From: CAWDLX01 sp046728155
GTDB lineage: Bacteria; Actinomycetota; Actinomycetes; Mycobacteriales; Micromonosporaceae
Assembly: GCA_046728155.1 (NCBI GenBank)
Contig: JBKPDY010000057.1
Coordinates: 1-7,657 of the forward strand
Reading direction: 5' to 3'
DNA: 7,657 nt
The notes beneath the pieces are model-generated. The model ran no database searches, was not told the DNA's origin, and saw nothing but the letters and a program-made list of their open reading frames with translations. Shown here in pieces: positions 1 through 5,805 of this stretch (position 1 is the stretch's first letter; the number at the start of each line of letters is the position of its first letter). The position numbers and the translations under genes were made by a program.

Positions 1-1
1 C

Positions 2-268
2 TCCTGCGACATCGACCACGTCCGCGCCTGGGCCGACGGTAGATCCACCACCGTGGACAACCTCGCCCTGCTCTGCCGGCGCCACCACCGGCTCAAACAC
101 GAGTACGGCTACCAACTCCGGCGCACCCTCTTCGGCGCCGAATGGACCACACCCCACCGCCGGCGCTACACCGTCCAACACCTCACCGCCCCCCGACCCG
201 ACCGACTCGCCCTTACCCTCCACCAACACCTCCGGGGCTATCACCAACGAACCCACCTCCGCCGCTGA
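2..268 (+). CDS. HNH endonuclease, C-terminal fragment (5' end outside window)
   Basis: The reading frame is open from base 2 to a TGA at 266-268 and gives 88 residues. It begins in the middle of an HNH nuclease fold. A Cys-Asp-Ile-Asp-His block (codons at 5-19) is followed by an Asn-Leu-Ala-Leu-Leu-Cys segment and a His-His pair before Leu-Lys-His. This is the ββα-metal core with its zinc-binding cysteines, as in the HNH proteins that carry an N-terminal DUF222 region and occur in many copies in actinobacterial genomes. In those proteins the HNH core sits near the C-terminus, so most of the gene should lie upstream of base 1. The tail after the core is Arg/His/Thr/Pro-rich and looks unstructured. 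The family nicks or cuts DNA, but the role of these chromosomal copies is unclear. A GTG at 53 is inside the core and is not a plausible start. Confidence 0.85.
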   Translation, partial: SCDIDHVRAWADGRSTTVDNLALLCRRHHRLKHEYGYQLRRTLFGAEWTTPHRRRYTVQHLTAPRPDRLALTLHQHLRGYHQRTHLRR

Positions 269-292
269 CCGATGAAGACCAGCCGGGACCAT

Positions 293-502
293 TCAGCCGT
301 CGATGACGGCGTCATCGAGCTGGGCTAGCACCTGGTCGACGGCCTCCTCCTCGGTCAGATCGGACGTGTCCAGCCACAGGCCACCTCGAGGGGCGTGTTG
401 CCGTAGCTCGGCGTCGAGATGGCCCCAGATGGGGAAGACCTGCTTGTCGCGTCCGGCGTCGCGCCGACGCACGATGTCGAGGCGCGGCGTGAGCTGGACC
501 AC
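293..502 (-). pseudogene. C-terminal remnant of a P-loop kinase/AAA-like ATPase
   Basis: This 69-codon frame reads from GTG at 502 to TGA at 293. Its start, Val-Gln-Leu-Thr-Pro-Arg-Leu-Asp, resembles the late β-strand of P-loop nucleotide/antibiotic kinase-like proteins. It continues with an Arg-rich helix (RRRDAGRDKQVF), then GLWLDTSDLT, a typical C-terminal strand of the family, and a final helix. The Walker A and Walker B parts are absent. An in-frame TGA lies at 511-509, two codons before the GTG, and the DNA beyond it encodes nothing kinase-like and holds the promoter of the next gene. I read it as a 5'-truncated relic. A functional small protein is possible but unlikely, since the ATP site is missing. 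Family assignment rests on remembered sequence style and is moderate. Confidence 0.55.
300..318. terminator. Hairpin at the convergence of the HNH and kinase-remnant genes
   Basis: A perfect inverted repeat has 8-base arms, 300-307 (TCGATGAC) and 311-318 (GTCATCGA), around a 3-base loop. It lies 31 bases after the HNH stop and overlaps the last codons of the convergent remnant. There is no T-run, so it would be the tail-less type of terminator often proposed in actinomycetes. It could also be chance codon sequence (Asp-Asp-Ala-Val-Ile-Asp-Gly). Confidence 0.3.
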
Positions 503-550
503 GGAGGCTCACCCTACGGCACGACGGTGCCGCCCTGACGCCACAGGCAT

Positions 551-562
551 TAGGGTGCGGGC
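551..562 (+). promoter_or_regulatory. Leaderless-type -10 element for the first PIG-L gene
   Basis: TAGGGT at 551-556 fits the actinobacterial -10 pattern TANNNT and is followed by exactly six bases before the ATG at 563. That spacing puts transcription initiation at or next to the A of the start codon. There is no Shine-Dalgarno-like sequence in front of the ATG, which fits a leaderless mRNA. I could not recognise a -35 element. Confidence 0.5.
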
Positions 563-1279
563 ATGGATGATCTGGAACCCATGCCCGACGACTGGACCCG
601 AGCCCTGGCGATCGTTGCCCACCCGGACGACCTCGAATACGGAGCGGCGGGCGCGGTGGCGGCGTGGACGGATGCCGGCAAGGACGTGCGGTACCTCATG
701 GTGACCCGGGGCGAGGCGGGTATCGACACGATGAGTCCACAAGAGTCGGGTCCGCTGCGGGAGGCCGAGGAGATCGCCGGAGCCGCCGAGGTCGGAGTCT
801 CCATTGTGGAGTTTCTCGATTTCCGCGACGGGGTCGTCCAGTATGGGCTGGATCTACGTCGGAACCTGGCCGCGGCGATCCGCAAGCATCGGCCGGAGCT
901 GGTCGTGATCGGCAACTTCCACGACACCTTCCCCGGTGGCGGCTGGAACTCGCCGGACCACCGGGACACCGGCCGAGCGGCCATGGACGCGATCGGTGAC
1001 GCGGGAAACCGGTGGATCTTCCCGGATCTGGCCGGGGAGCCCTGGAACGGTGTGCGGTACGTCGCCGTCTTCGGCTCACCGGAGGCGACCCACGCCGTGG
1101 ACATCACGTCCACACTGGAGCGTTCGGTCCGCTCGCTGGAGGCGCACCGCGCGTACCTGGCCGCGCTGGGCGACCATCCGATGGCGTCCGCGCGCGAATT
1201 CATCGACTGGATCGCCGACCTGTCCGGAGCGCGCTTCGGCGGTCGGAAGGCGGCGGCGTTCGAGCTGTACCGGCGGTGA
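563..1279 (+). CDS. PIG-L/LmbE-family zinc deacetylase, paralogue 1
   Basis: The 238-residue product is a complete PIG-L (LmbE-like) N-deacetylase fold. The metal motif is Ala-His-Pro-Asp-Asp at residues 19-23, right after the first β-strand, and the third zinc ligand is expected to be His133 in Ser-Pro-Asp-His-Arg. Members remove acetyl groups from N-acetylglucosamine-type sugars or related amides with a Zn ion, as in MshB of mycothiol synthesis and GlcNAc-PI deacetylase. This protein is shorter than MshB (about 300 residues) and belongs to a general actinobacterial branch whose substrate I cannot name. It has no signal peptide and should be cytoplasmic. The ATG at 563 is supported by the leaderless promoter just upstream and by the close match of its N-terminus to the next gene's. 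The downstream paralogue starts 17 bases after its stop. Confidence 0.88.
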   Translation: MDDLEPMPDDWTRALAIVAHPDDLEYGAAGAVAAWTDAGKDVRYLMVTRGEAGIDTMSPQESGPLREAEEIAGAAEVGVSIVEFLDFRDGVVQYGLDLRRNLAAAIRKHRPELVVIGNFHDTFPGGGWNSPDHRDTGRAAMDAIGDAGNRWIFPDLAGEPWNGVRYVAVFGSPEATHAVDITSTLERSVRSLEAHRAYLAALGDHPMASAREFIDWIADLSGARFGGRKAAAFELYRR

Positions 1280-1284
1280 CCGGT

Positions 1285-1296
1285 TACTCTCCCGGA
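1285..1296 (+). promoter_or_regulatory. Leaderless-type -10 element for the second PIG-L gene
   Basis: TACTCT at 1285-1290 matches TANNNT and is separated by six bases from the ATG at 1297, the same geometry as in front of the first paralogue. It lies five bases after the first gene's stop codon. No ribosome-binding site is visible in the 17-base gap. It implies that the second gene can be transcribed on its own, although read-through from the first is also likely. Confidence 0.45.
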
Positions 1297-2064
1297 ATGG
1301 CCGAACTGTTGCCGGCGCTGCCGGAGAACTGGGACCGCTGCCTCGCTGTGGCGGCCCACCCCGACGACATCGAGTACGGGACCGCGTCCGCGGTGGCCCG
1401 CTGGACCGCGCAGGGCAAGCAGGTCGCGTACCTGCTCGCCACCCGCGGCGAGGCGGGGATCGACGGCATGCATCCCGACCTGGCCGCGCCGTTGCGGGAA
1501 CAGGAGGAGCGCGCCGGCGCTGGCGAGGTCGGGGTTTCGATGGTGGAGTTCCTCGATCACCGTGACGGCGTGGTCGAGTACAGTCCGGCGCTCCGCCGCG
1601 ACATTGTCCGGACCATCCGGCGGTACAAGCCCGACATCATTGTCTCGGGCAGTTATGCAGTGAAGATGTTCGCCGGCATGGCCAACCAGGCCGATCATCG
1701 GGTGGTCGGGCTCGCCGCCCTCGACGCGGCCCGGGACGCCGGTAACCGCTGGATATTCCCTGAGCTTGCCGACGAGGGGCTCGAGCCGTGGAACGGCGTC
1801 CGCTTCGTCGCGTACGCCGGTGCCGACGTGCCGACGCACGGTGTCGACATCACCGGTGAGCCGTTGCGGCGAGGGATCGCGTCGCTGGCCGCTCACGCGG
1901 AGTACACCAAGGGCCTCGGCGCGGCCGGCTTCGACCCGGCACCGTTCCTGACCTGGATGGCGCAGCGTAGCGGTCCGGTCATGGGGGTCGCCGAGGCGGT
2001 GTTGTTCGACGTGCACGTGCTGCGGCCCGAGGGACCGCCGCCGTGGCTGGCCACAACGTCGTGA
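1297..2064 (+). CDS. PIG-L/LmbE-family zinc deacetylase, paralogue 2
   Basis: The 255-residue protein is clearly a paralogue of the preceding gene and matches it over nearly its whole length. It has Ala-His-Pro-Asp-Asp at residues 20-24 and the third predicted zinc ligand at His134 in Gln-Ala-Asp-His-Arg. Shared blocks include TRGEAGID, EVGVS(I/M)VEFLD, RDGVV, DAGNRWIFP, EPWNGVR and VDIT. It differs most just before the last His, where paralogue 1 has a Gly-rich segment (FPGGGWNSPDHR) and this one has MFAGMANQADHR. This is near the active-site rim and suggests a different substrate. The C-terminus extends about 15 residues further. The same frame is open back to 1012, but the ATG at 1297 lines up with the paralogue's start and follows a -10-like hexamer. 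Reaction inferred: zinc-dependent N-deacetylation or amide hydrolysis; substrate unknown. Confidence 0.88.
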   Translation: MAELLPALPENWDRCLAVAAHPDDIEYGTASAVARWTAQGKQVAYLLATRGEAGIDGMHPDLAAPLREQEERAGAGEVGVSMVEFLDHRDGVVEYSPALRRDIVRTIRRYKPDIIVSGSYAVKMFAGMANQADHRVVGLAALDAARDAGNRWIFPELADEGLEPWNGVRFVAYAGADVPTHGVDITGEPLRRGIASLAAHAEYTKGLGAAGFDPAPFLTWMAQRSGPVMGVAEAVLFDVHVLRPEGPPPWLATTS

Positions 2065-2070
2065 ATCCCA

Positions 2071-2101
2071 CCCCGCGACAACGCTCCACGTCTCCGCGGG
2101 G
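2071..2101. terminator. Hairpin between convergent deacetylase and lipoprotein genes
   Basis: CCCCGCG at 2071-2077 pairs perfectly with CGCGGGG at 2095-2101 across a 17-base loop. It sits between the stop of the second deacetylase (2064) and the stop of the opposing lipoprotein gene (2122), the expected place for a bidirectional terminator. It lacks a T-run on either strand. Confidence 0.5.
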
Positions 2102-2121
2102 ACCCCGGCACGGACGGTCGG

Positions 2122-3684
2122 CTACTGGTACGAGACGAAGTAGGGCATCGGCCGGACGGCCATGGTCTGGGCCGGCGTGAGCGTGGGCTGGTCCTCGTCG
2201 TAGAAGTTCTTCCAGCCCCAGACCACGTTCGACGGCGGGTCGATGTGCAGCGCGTTCCAGGTGTTGTACTTCTGCGGGGTCGACCCGAATCCGTCGGCGT
2301 GGATGACGATCCGCAGCTGGTCGTAGTCGGTCACGACCGATGACCGATGCGTGATCATGTCGAGCCGGAACTGATGCAGCATCAGGATCTTCTGCGGCAG
2401 GTTATGGGCGCGGGTGAGGTCGGCCAGCCACTGAGCGGTCTTGTTGATCTCGCTCGCGTCGACCGAGCCGATGACCTCCATCGGGACCTGGTTCGACTTC
2501 ATGTGCCACTCCGGATCGAGGGCCAGGCCGACGTTGGGGTAGAGCAGCAGATCGGTGTAGAGCTTCGCCTGGCTCAGGAAGTCGGAGCGACCGGGCTGCA
2601 GGTCGAGGACCACGTAGATGCCGTTGCTGAGGGCCGCCTCCACCCACGGCCGCAATGACGCGACCGGGGTCTCGTTCGAGTAGTTGCCGTCGGATCCGGC
2701 GGAGGCCGCGGCGACGGTCGCGATGATCTCGAACGCCGGTATGACCGGCTCCTTGACCAGAGCGCGGTAGGCCGAGGCCACCTTCCTGGCCCGCGCGATG
2801 GTCGCGGTGAGGTTCTGTTCGCCCAGCGAGCCGAGAACGGTGTCACCCGGGTGGCCGTACAGGGCGACCATCCGGCGCCCTGGGAAGACGATCTGGCCGC
2901 CACCCGGAAGTTCGAGGCCGGTCGCGGCCGTCTCGACCCGCCCGCGCAGGAGTTCGGCCGATCCGAAGGCGCTGCCAAGAGCCAGCACCTGGGCGGAACC
3001 GTCGCCCTTCAAGGCCCTGATCGCATCGGAGCTGGTCCGCGGATCGGGGCCGGAGAGCATGAGAACCCGGGCACCGGCGGCCCGCGCGGTCGCCACTGCC
3101 GCTGCGCTGGATCCCCCCTTGATCGCCAGTACCAGGAGGTGGGAGAGCGGCGGAGCGGGAACCACATCGGGCAGCGCAACCGGGTCGTCGCCGTACGGGG
3201 TCACACTCACCGACGGCGTTGGTTTGGCACCGGCGTCGCGCTGCCATGAGGTGGCCTGGGTACCGATGGTGAGGATCGTCTGCGGAGCGAGCCGGGTCAA
3301 CTCTGACCGTAGCGAGCCGCCGGCGTCGGTGGGGGCCGACGTAGGGGTCAGGAGCAGGGGTACACCGAGCTGGGTCGCGGTCGCCACGCCCTTGGTCATG
3401 CTGGACCGGTCGGTCTCGCCGACGAGGACCACGGCGGGCGCCTGCTGGAACAACGCCTTGCTGGTGGCGATCGCCAGGTCGGCGGCGCTCGTACCCACGA
3501 CCACCGTGGTGTCGTGTGCAGGCGCGGCGATACGCGAATGGGGTCGGTCCGGGGTCTCCGGCGTGGTCGCGCTGGGCGTCGAGGCGGGGTTGAACACGGT
3601 TCTCGGCGGGTTCGCCGTACAGCCGGCAAGCACCAGCAGCGCTGTCACCACCGCGAGACCGGCGCGGTACCGAGGCATAGACAT
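2122..3684 (-). CDS. Secreted lipoprotein: CWB2-like half plus glycosidase-like barrel half
   Basis: The 520-residue product starts with a type II signal peptide: Arg5 and Arg7, a hydrophobic stretch, and the lipobox Leu-Ala-Gly-Cys22, so the mature protein should be lipid-anchored outside the cell. A Pro/Thr/Ser-rich linker runs to about residue 50. Residues about 55-290 contain Rossmann-like repeats (VVVGTSAADLAIATSKALF; VPLLLTP; APQTILTIG) that resemble cell-wall-binding repeat 2. From about 310 to the end the pattern looks like a TIM-barrel glycosidase: VVLDLQPG with Asp361, LALDPEWH with Asp390 and Glu392, LMLHQFR, IHADGFG and WGWKNFYDED. The acidic residues at strand ends could be catalytic, but this is inference. 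The function is unknown; cell-wall polysaccharide binding or hydrolysis is the simplest guess. The gene stands alone between convergent deacetylases and an upstream co-directional SDR. Start is ATG 3684, with ATG 3678 as an alternative. Confidence 0.82.
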   Translation of the reverse strand: MSMPRYRAGLAVVTALLVLAGCTANPPRTVFNPASTPSATTPETPDRPHSRIAAPAHDTTVVVGTSAADLAIATSKALFQQAPAVVLVGETDRSSMTKGVATATQLGVPLLLTPTSAPTDAGGSLRSELTRLAPQTILTIGTQATSWQRDAGAKPTPSVSVTPYGDDPVALPDVVPAPPLSHLLVLAIKGGSSAAAVATARAAGARVLMLSGPDPRTSSDAIRALKGDGSAQVLALGSAFGSAELLRGRVETAATGLELPGGGQIVFPGRRMVALYGHPGDTVLGSLGEQNLTATIARARKVASAYRALVKEPVIPAFEIIATVAAASAGSDGNYSNETPVASLRPWVEAALSNGIYVVLDLQPGRSDFLSQAKLYTDLLLYPNVGLALDPEWHMKSNQVPMEVIGSVDASEINKTAQWLADLTRAHNLPQKILMLHQFRLDMITHRSSVVTDYDQLRIVIHADGFGSTPQKYNTWNALHIDPPSNVVWGWKNFYDEDQPTLTPAQTMAVRPMPYFVSYQ

Positions 3685-3687
3685 CCC

Positions 3688-3693
3688 AAACTA
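3688..3693 (-). promoter_or_regulatory. Possible -10 element for the lipoprotein gene
   Basis: Read on the minus strand, TAGTTT (3693 to 3688) fits TANNNT and lies 3 bases before the ATG at 3684 and 9 bases before the second in-frame ATG at 3678. Initiation about 7 bases downstream would fall between the two ATGs, which would favour the second as the real start. No good -35 or ribosome-binding site is seen. Confidence 0.3.
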
Positions 3694-3773
3694 CGGAGGG
3701 TTCCAGTCGCAGCGAAGGGTAGCAGTCCCGCGCATCCCGGACACTCTGCATCACGCCGACGGGTGACCCGTTA

Positions 3774-3801
3774 CGGTGTGTCGTACTGGTGACACTTACC
3801 G
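3774..3801. repeat. Interrupted inverted repeat in the SDR-lipoprotein spacer
   Basis: CGGTGTGTC at 3774-3782 pairs with GACAC (3791-3795) and ACCG (3798-3801), leaving a two-base TT bulge and an 8-base loop. It lies about 50 bases beyond the stop of the SDR gene at 3852 and about 90 bases upstream of the lipoprotein start. It could be the SDR's terminator or an operator for the lipoprotein gene; the sequence alone does not decide. The rest of the 3685-3851 spacer holds no gene. Confidence 0.35.
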
Positions 3802-3851
3802 CAAGGGTCACACCGACCGCCCAGTCCATTAAGGACAGCGAGCCCGTCGGA

Positions 3852-4700
3852 TCAGGGAGTGACCCGTTCGAGCTCGCGACAGCGCTCTTCCAGCTCCTCG
3901 GTGTCGCCGGGCTCGATGTCCTTCGACCGGCGCGCCTCGAAGTACCGACCGGTCACGCCGGCGAGCTCGGGCGCGGTCGAAACCCAGATCGGAGTATCGG
4001 CGCCCTTGGCTGGAGACACCGCGAAGAGCCGCGCGGACAGGCTGATCATGGCCGCGCGGAAACCATGCGCATGACGGTTGAAGCCGGTTCTCACGAACCC
4101 GGGTGACGCTGCGTTGACGGTGACACCGGTCCCCGCGAGTCGGCCGGCGAGACCCAGGGTGAGCAGGCAGAGCGCACGCTTCGACTGGCCATACGCCTTG
4201 AACCCGTCGTATGGGCGGCTGGTGAACTGGAGGTCGGACGCGTCGTATGAACCCTGAATCGCCGACACGATGTTGACGACCCGGGCTGATCCGGCCGCGG
4301 ACAACGGATCGAGCAGCAGCTCCGTCAGCAGATGCGGGCCGATGACGTTGGTCGCGAGGGTCAACTCCACGCCCTCGGGGCTGCGCTGGCGATCGGAGAA
4401 CCACGCGCCGGCGTTGTTGACCAGGATGTGCAATGACGGGTACCGGTCGCGCACCGCCGCGGCAAACGCACGTACAGACGCCTGATCGGCGACATCGACG
4501 ACCATGACGGTGGCGTGGCCACCCTCGGCGGGAGCGATCTGAGCGGCGGCCGCCTCGCCGCGTTCGCCGGTCCGCGCCCCAATGACCACGTGACCGCCCA
4601 TCGCCGCCAGTGCACGCGCGATCTCGAGCCCGATGCCTCCGGTGGCGCCGGTGACGACGGCGGTCCGGCCGAGTAGGCGCTCGTTCGGCGGTGCAGTCAA
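3852..4700 (-). CDS. Short-chain dehydrogenase/reductase, retinol-dehydrogenase-like
   Basis: This 282-residue cytoplasmic oxidoreductase has the full classical SDR signature. The cofactor motif TGATGGIG is at residues 17-24, followed by Arg43 in GARTGER, which suggests NADP(H) preference. Asn-Asn-Ala-Gly is at 95-98, and the catalytic set is Asn118, Ser146, Tyr170 and Lys174 (YGQSK). The substrate loop carries SPGFVRT. Layout and length match the SDRs usually annotated as retinol dehydrogenase or protochlorophyllide-reductase-like, but bacterial substrates differ and are unknown. The start is a TTG at 4700: it is preceded by GGAGGCGAGG as a ribosome-binding site, an in-frame TAG lies at 4736-4734, and no ATG or GTG precedes the glycine-rich motif. 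The gene follows a second SDR in the same direction with a 121-base gap, so co-transcription is possible. Confidence 0.9.
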   Translation of the reverse strand: MTAPPNERLLGRTAVVTGATGGIGLEIARALAAMGGHVVIGARTGERGEAAAAQIAPAEGGHATVMVVDVADQASVRAFAAAVRDRYPSLHILVNNAGAWFSDRQRSPEGVELTLATNVIGPHLLTELLLDPLSAAGSARVVNIVSAIQGSYDASDLQFTSRPYDGFKAYGQSKRALCLLTLGLAGRLAGTGVTVNAASPGFVRTGFNRHAHGFRAAMISLSARLFAVSPAKGADTPIWVSTAPELAGVTGRYFEARRSKDIEPGDTEELEERCRELERVTP

Positions 4701-4776
4701 GCTGCCTCGCCTCCGCGCTCGATCCGCTGCTGCCTACCGGCCCTGCGATCCTCACTCGCTGTCGGCTCGCTCAAGC
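4701..4776 (-). repeat. Purine-rich, repeat-like spacer reading into the SDR start
   Basis: Read on the minus strand this 76-base stretch is about two-thirds purine and very poor in T. It is built of small words such as GAGCGAG, GCGAGTGAGG, GGCAGCAGCGG and GGAGGCGAGG. It ends at the ribosome-binding site and TTG start of the SDR at 4700. The style recalls dispersed intergenic elements of Micromonosporaceae, which is memory-based inference. No second copy exists in this window. The remaining spacer bases up to 4821 show nothing else. Confidence 0.35.
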
Positions 4777-4821
4777 TGAATCCCTTCGTCGGGTCGCGCC
4801 GACGATTCTCCGCCAACGGAT

Positions 4822-5571
4822 TTACCAGGGCAACACGCCGTCGCCCTCGCCACCCGCGAGCCCTAACGGACCCCAGAACTGCCCGGTCGGACCGCCGGGT
4901 GGCAGCGTCGCGAGATGGACGATCACCTCCGCACCCGCTACCGGTTGGCGGAATCCTCGGTGATCGTTCAGGTCCGTGGCGCAGTACCCGGGATTCGCGG
5001 CGTTGACGAGGATGCCGGCATCGCTGAGCTCCTTGGCGTACATCGCGGTCACCATGTTCAACGCCGTCTTCGACGACGGGTACGGAATCGACGCAATCGG
5101 GTACAGGGCGCTCTGCGGGTTGGTCATCGACCCGATGGAGCCGACCTCGCTGGAGACATTGACAATGCGGGCCGACGGCGAGCGGCGTAGCAGCGGGAGC
5201 ATCGCGTTGGTCACGGCGACGGGGCCGAACACATTTGTCTCGTAGACCGCCCGCATCGTGGCCAGCGTCGTGTCGCTCGGTCGCCCGGAACCGTCGCCGC
5301 GGGCGATACCTGCGTTGTTGACGAGGATGTCCAGCCGGTCGAACTCGGACTCGATCCGCTTTGCGGCCGCCGTTATCGACGGCTCATCGGTAACGTCGAG
5401 CGCGATGGCGTGAGCGGTGGCCCCGCCGGCTCGCAGTTCCGCCTCTGCCAGCCGCCCCCGCTCTTCGTCGCGGCAGCCCAGCAGGACGGTGAAACCCCTC
5501 GCGCCGAGCAGGCGGGCGGTTTCGAGTCCGATGCCCTTGTTGGCACCGGTGATGAGAGCAACAGTCGTCAT
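4822..5571 (-). CDS. Short-chain dehydrogenase/reductase, carbonyl-reductase-like
   Basis: This 249-residue SDR has TGANKGIG at residues 8-15, the variant typical of carbonyl-reductase-like SDRs. Arg34 at the end of β2 suggests NADP(H). Asn-Asn-Ala-Gly is at 85-88, with Asn113, Ser141 and Tyr164/Lys168 (YPSSK) completing the catalytic set. A roughly ten-residue insertion between Ser and Tyr and a Gly-Pro-Thr-Gly...Trp C-terminus fit the same subfamily. Expected reaction: NADPH-dependent carbonyl reduction or the reverse; substrate unknown. I place the start at ATG 5571 because GGAGAGG lies nine bases upstream and the N-terminus then begins two residues before the first β-strand. GTG 5589 and ATG 5580 are in-frame alternatives. 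It is divergent from the oxygenase at 5806 and precedes the other SDR, with which it shares only general fold motifs. Confidence 0.9.
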   Translation of the reverse strand: MTTVALITGANKGIGLETARLLGARGFTVLLGCRDEERGRLAEAELRAGGATAHAIALDVTDEPSITAAAKRIESEFDRLDILVNNAGIARGDGSGRPSDTTLATMRAVYETNVFGPVAVTNAMLPLLRRSPSARIVNVSSEVGSIGSMTNPQSALYPIASIPYPSSKTALNMVTAMYAKELSDAGILVNAANPGYCATDLNDHRGFRQPVAGAEVIVHLATLPPGGPTGQFWGPLGLAGGEGDGVLPW

Positions 5572-5677
5572 GCCATCCATCCTCTCCACCCCTGCGCGAC
5601 CGTCGGAGGTCGATCGAGGCTGGGATCGGCGGTAGCACCATTCAGGGGCGCGCCCGGGGAAAGCTTATGCCGACGCC

Positions 5678-5690
5678 GGTAACGGTGACC
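5678..5690. promoter_or_regulatory. Candidate regulatory site in the SDR/oxygenase divergent region
   Basis: On the minus strand this reads GGTCACCGTTACC, close to GGTGACCCGTTAC at 3762-3774 and GGTGACCGGTTAC at 1275-1287. It lies 11 bases upstream of a minus-strand TAAGCT (5667-5662), a possible -10 for the SDR. The 5590-5805 spacer contains no gene; bases about 5690-5725 are its most AT-rich part and the likeliest promoter area. Confidence 0.25.
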
Positions 5691-5728
5691 GACAAACAAG
5701 ACATATTGGCACTGTCCTTTGTGGATGG

Positions 5729-5757
5729 GGAGTCTGAGATCCGCTCTGGCGGACTCC
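5729..5757. repeat. Inverted repeat upstream of the oxygenase gene
   Basis: GGAGTC at 5729-5734 is the reverse complement of GACTCC at 5752-5757, with a nested CCG/CGG pair (5741-5743 and 5750-5752) that could form an alternative inner stem. It ends 48 bases before the oxygenase start. It could be an operator for a dimeric regulator or, if transcription starts upstream of it, a leader hairpin. Confidence 0.35.
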
Positions 5758-5805
5758 GAGTGACCCAGCCGCCCGGACAGCCGATTGGCTGAGCGATGAT
5801 GGGGC

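Noticed and set aside
1012..1296. Upstream extension of the second deacetylase frame
   Set aside because: It overlaps the conserved C-terminal part of the first deacetylase, and the paralogue alignment starts at the ATG at 1297.
550..2016. A long minus-strand open frame of 488 codons across both deacetylase genes
   Set aside because: It is antisense to two clearly conserved proteins, its composition is Arg/Pro/Ser/Gly-rich without domain features, and it spans the gap between them. It is a codon-bias shadow of high-GC DNA.
2798..3766. A plus-strand frame of 322 codons opposite the lipoprotein gene
   Set aside because: The minus strand has a signal peptide, lipobox and domain motifs; the plus-strand translation has none.
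3824..3836. GTCC/GGAC mini-hairpin after the SDR stop
   Set aside because: The stem is only four pairs with an AT loop and no T-run, too weak to call a terminator.
3829..4755. A 308-codon minus-strand frame overlapping the SDR
   Set aside because: It is the neighbouring frame of a gene with a full SDR catalytic signature and is Arg/Gly-rich without motifs.
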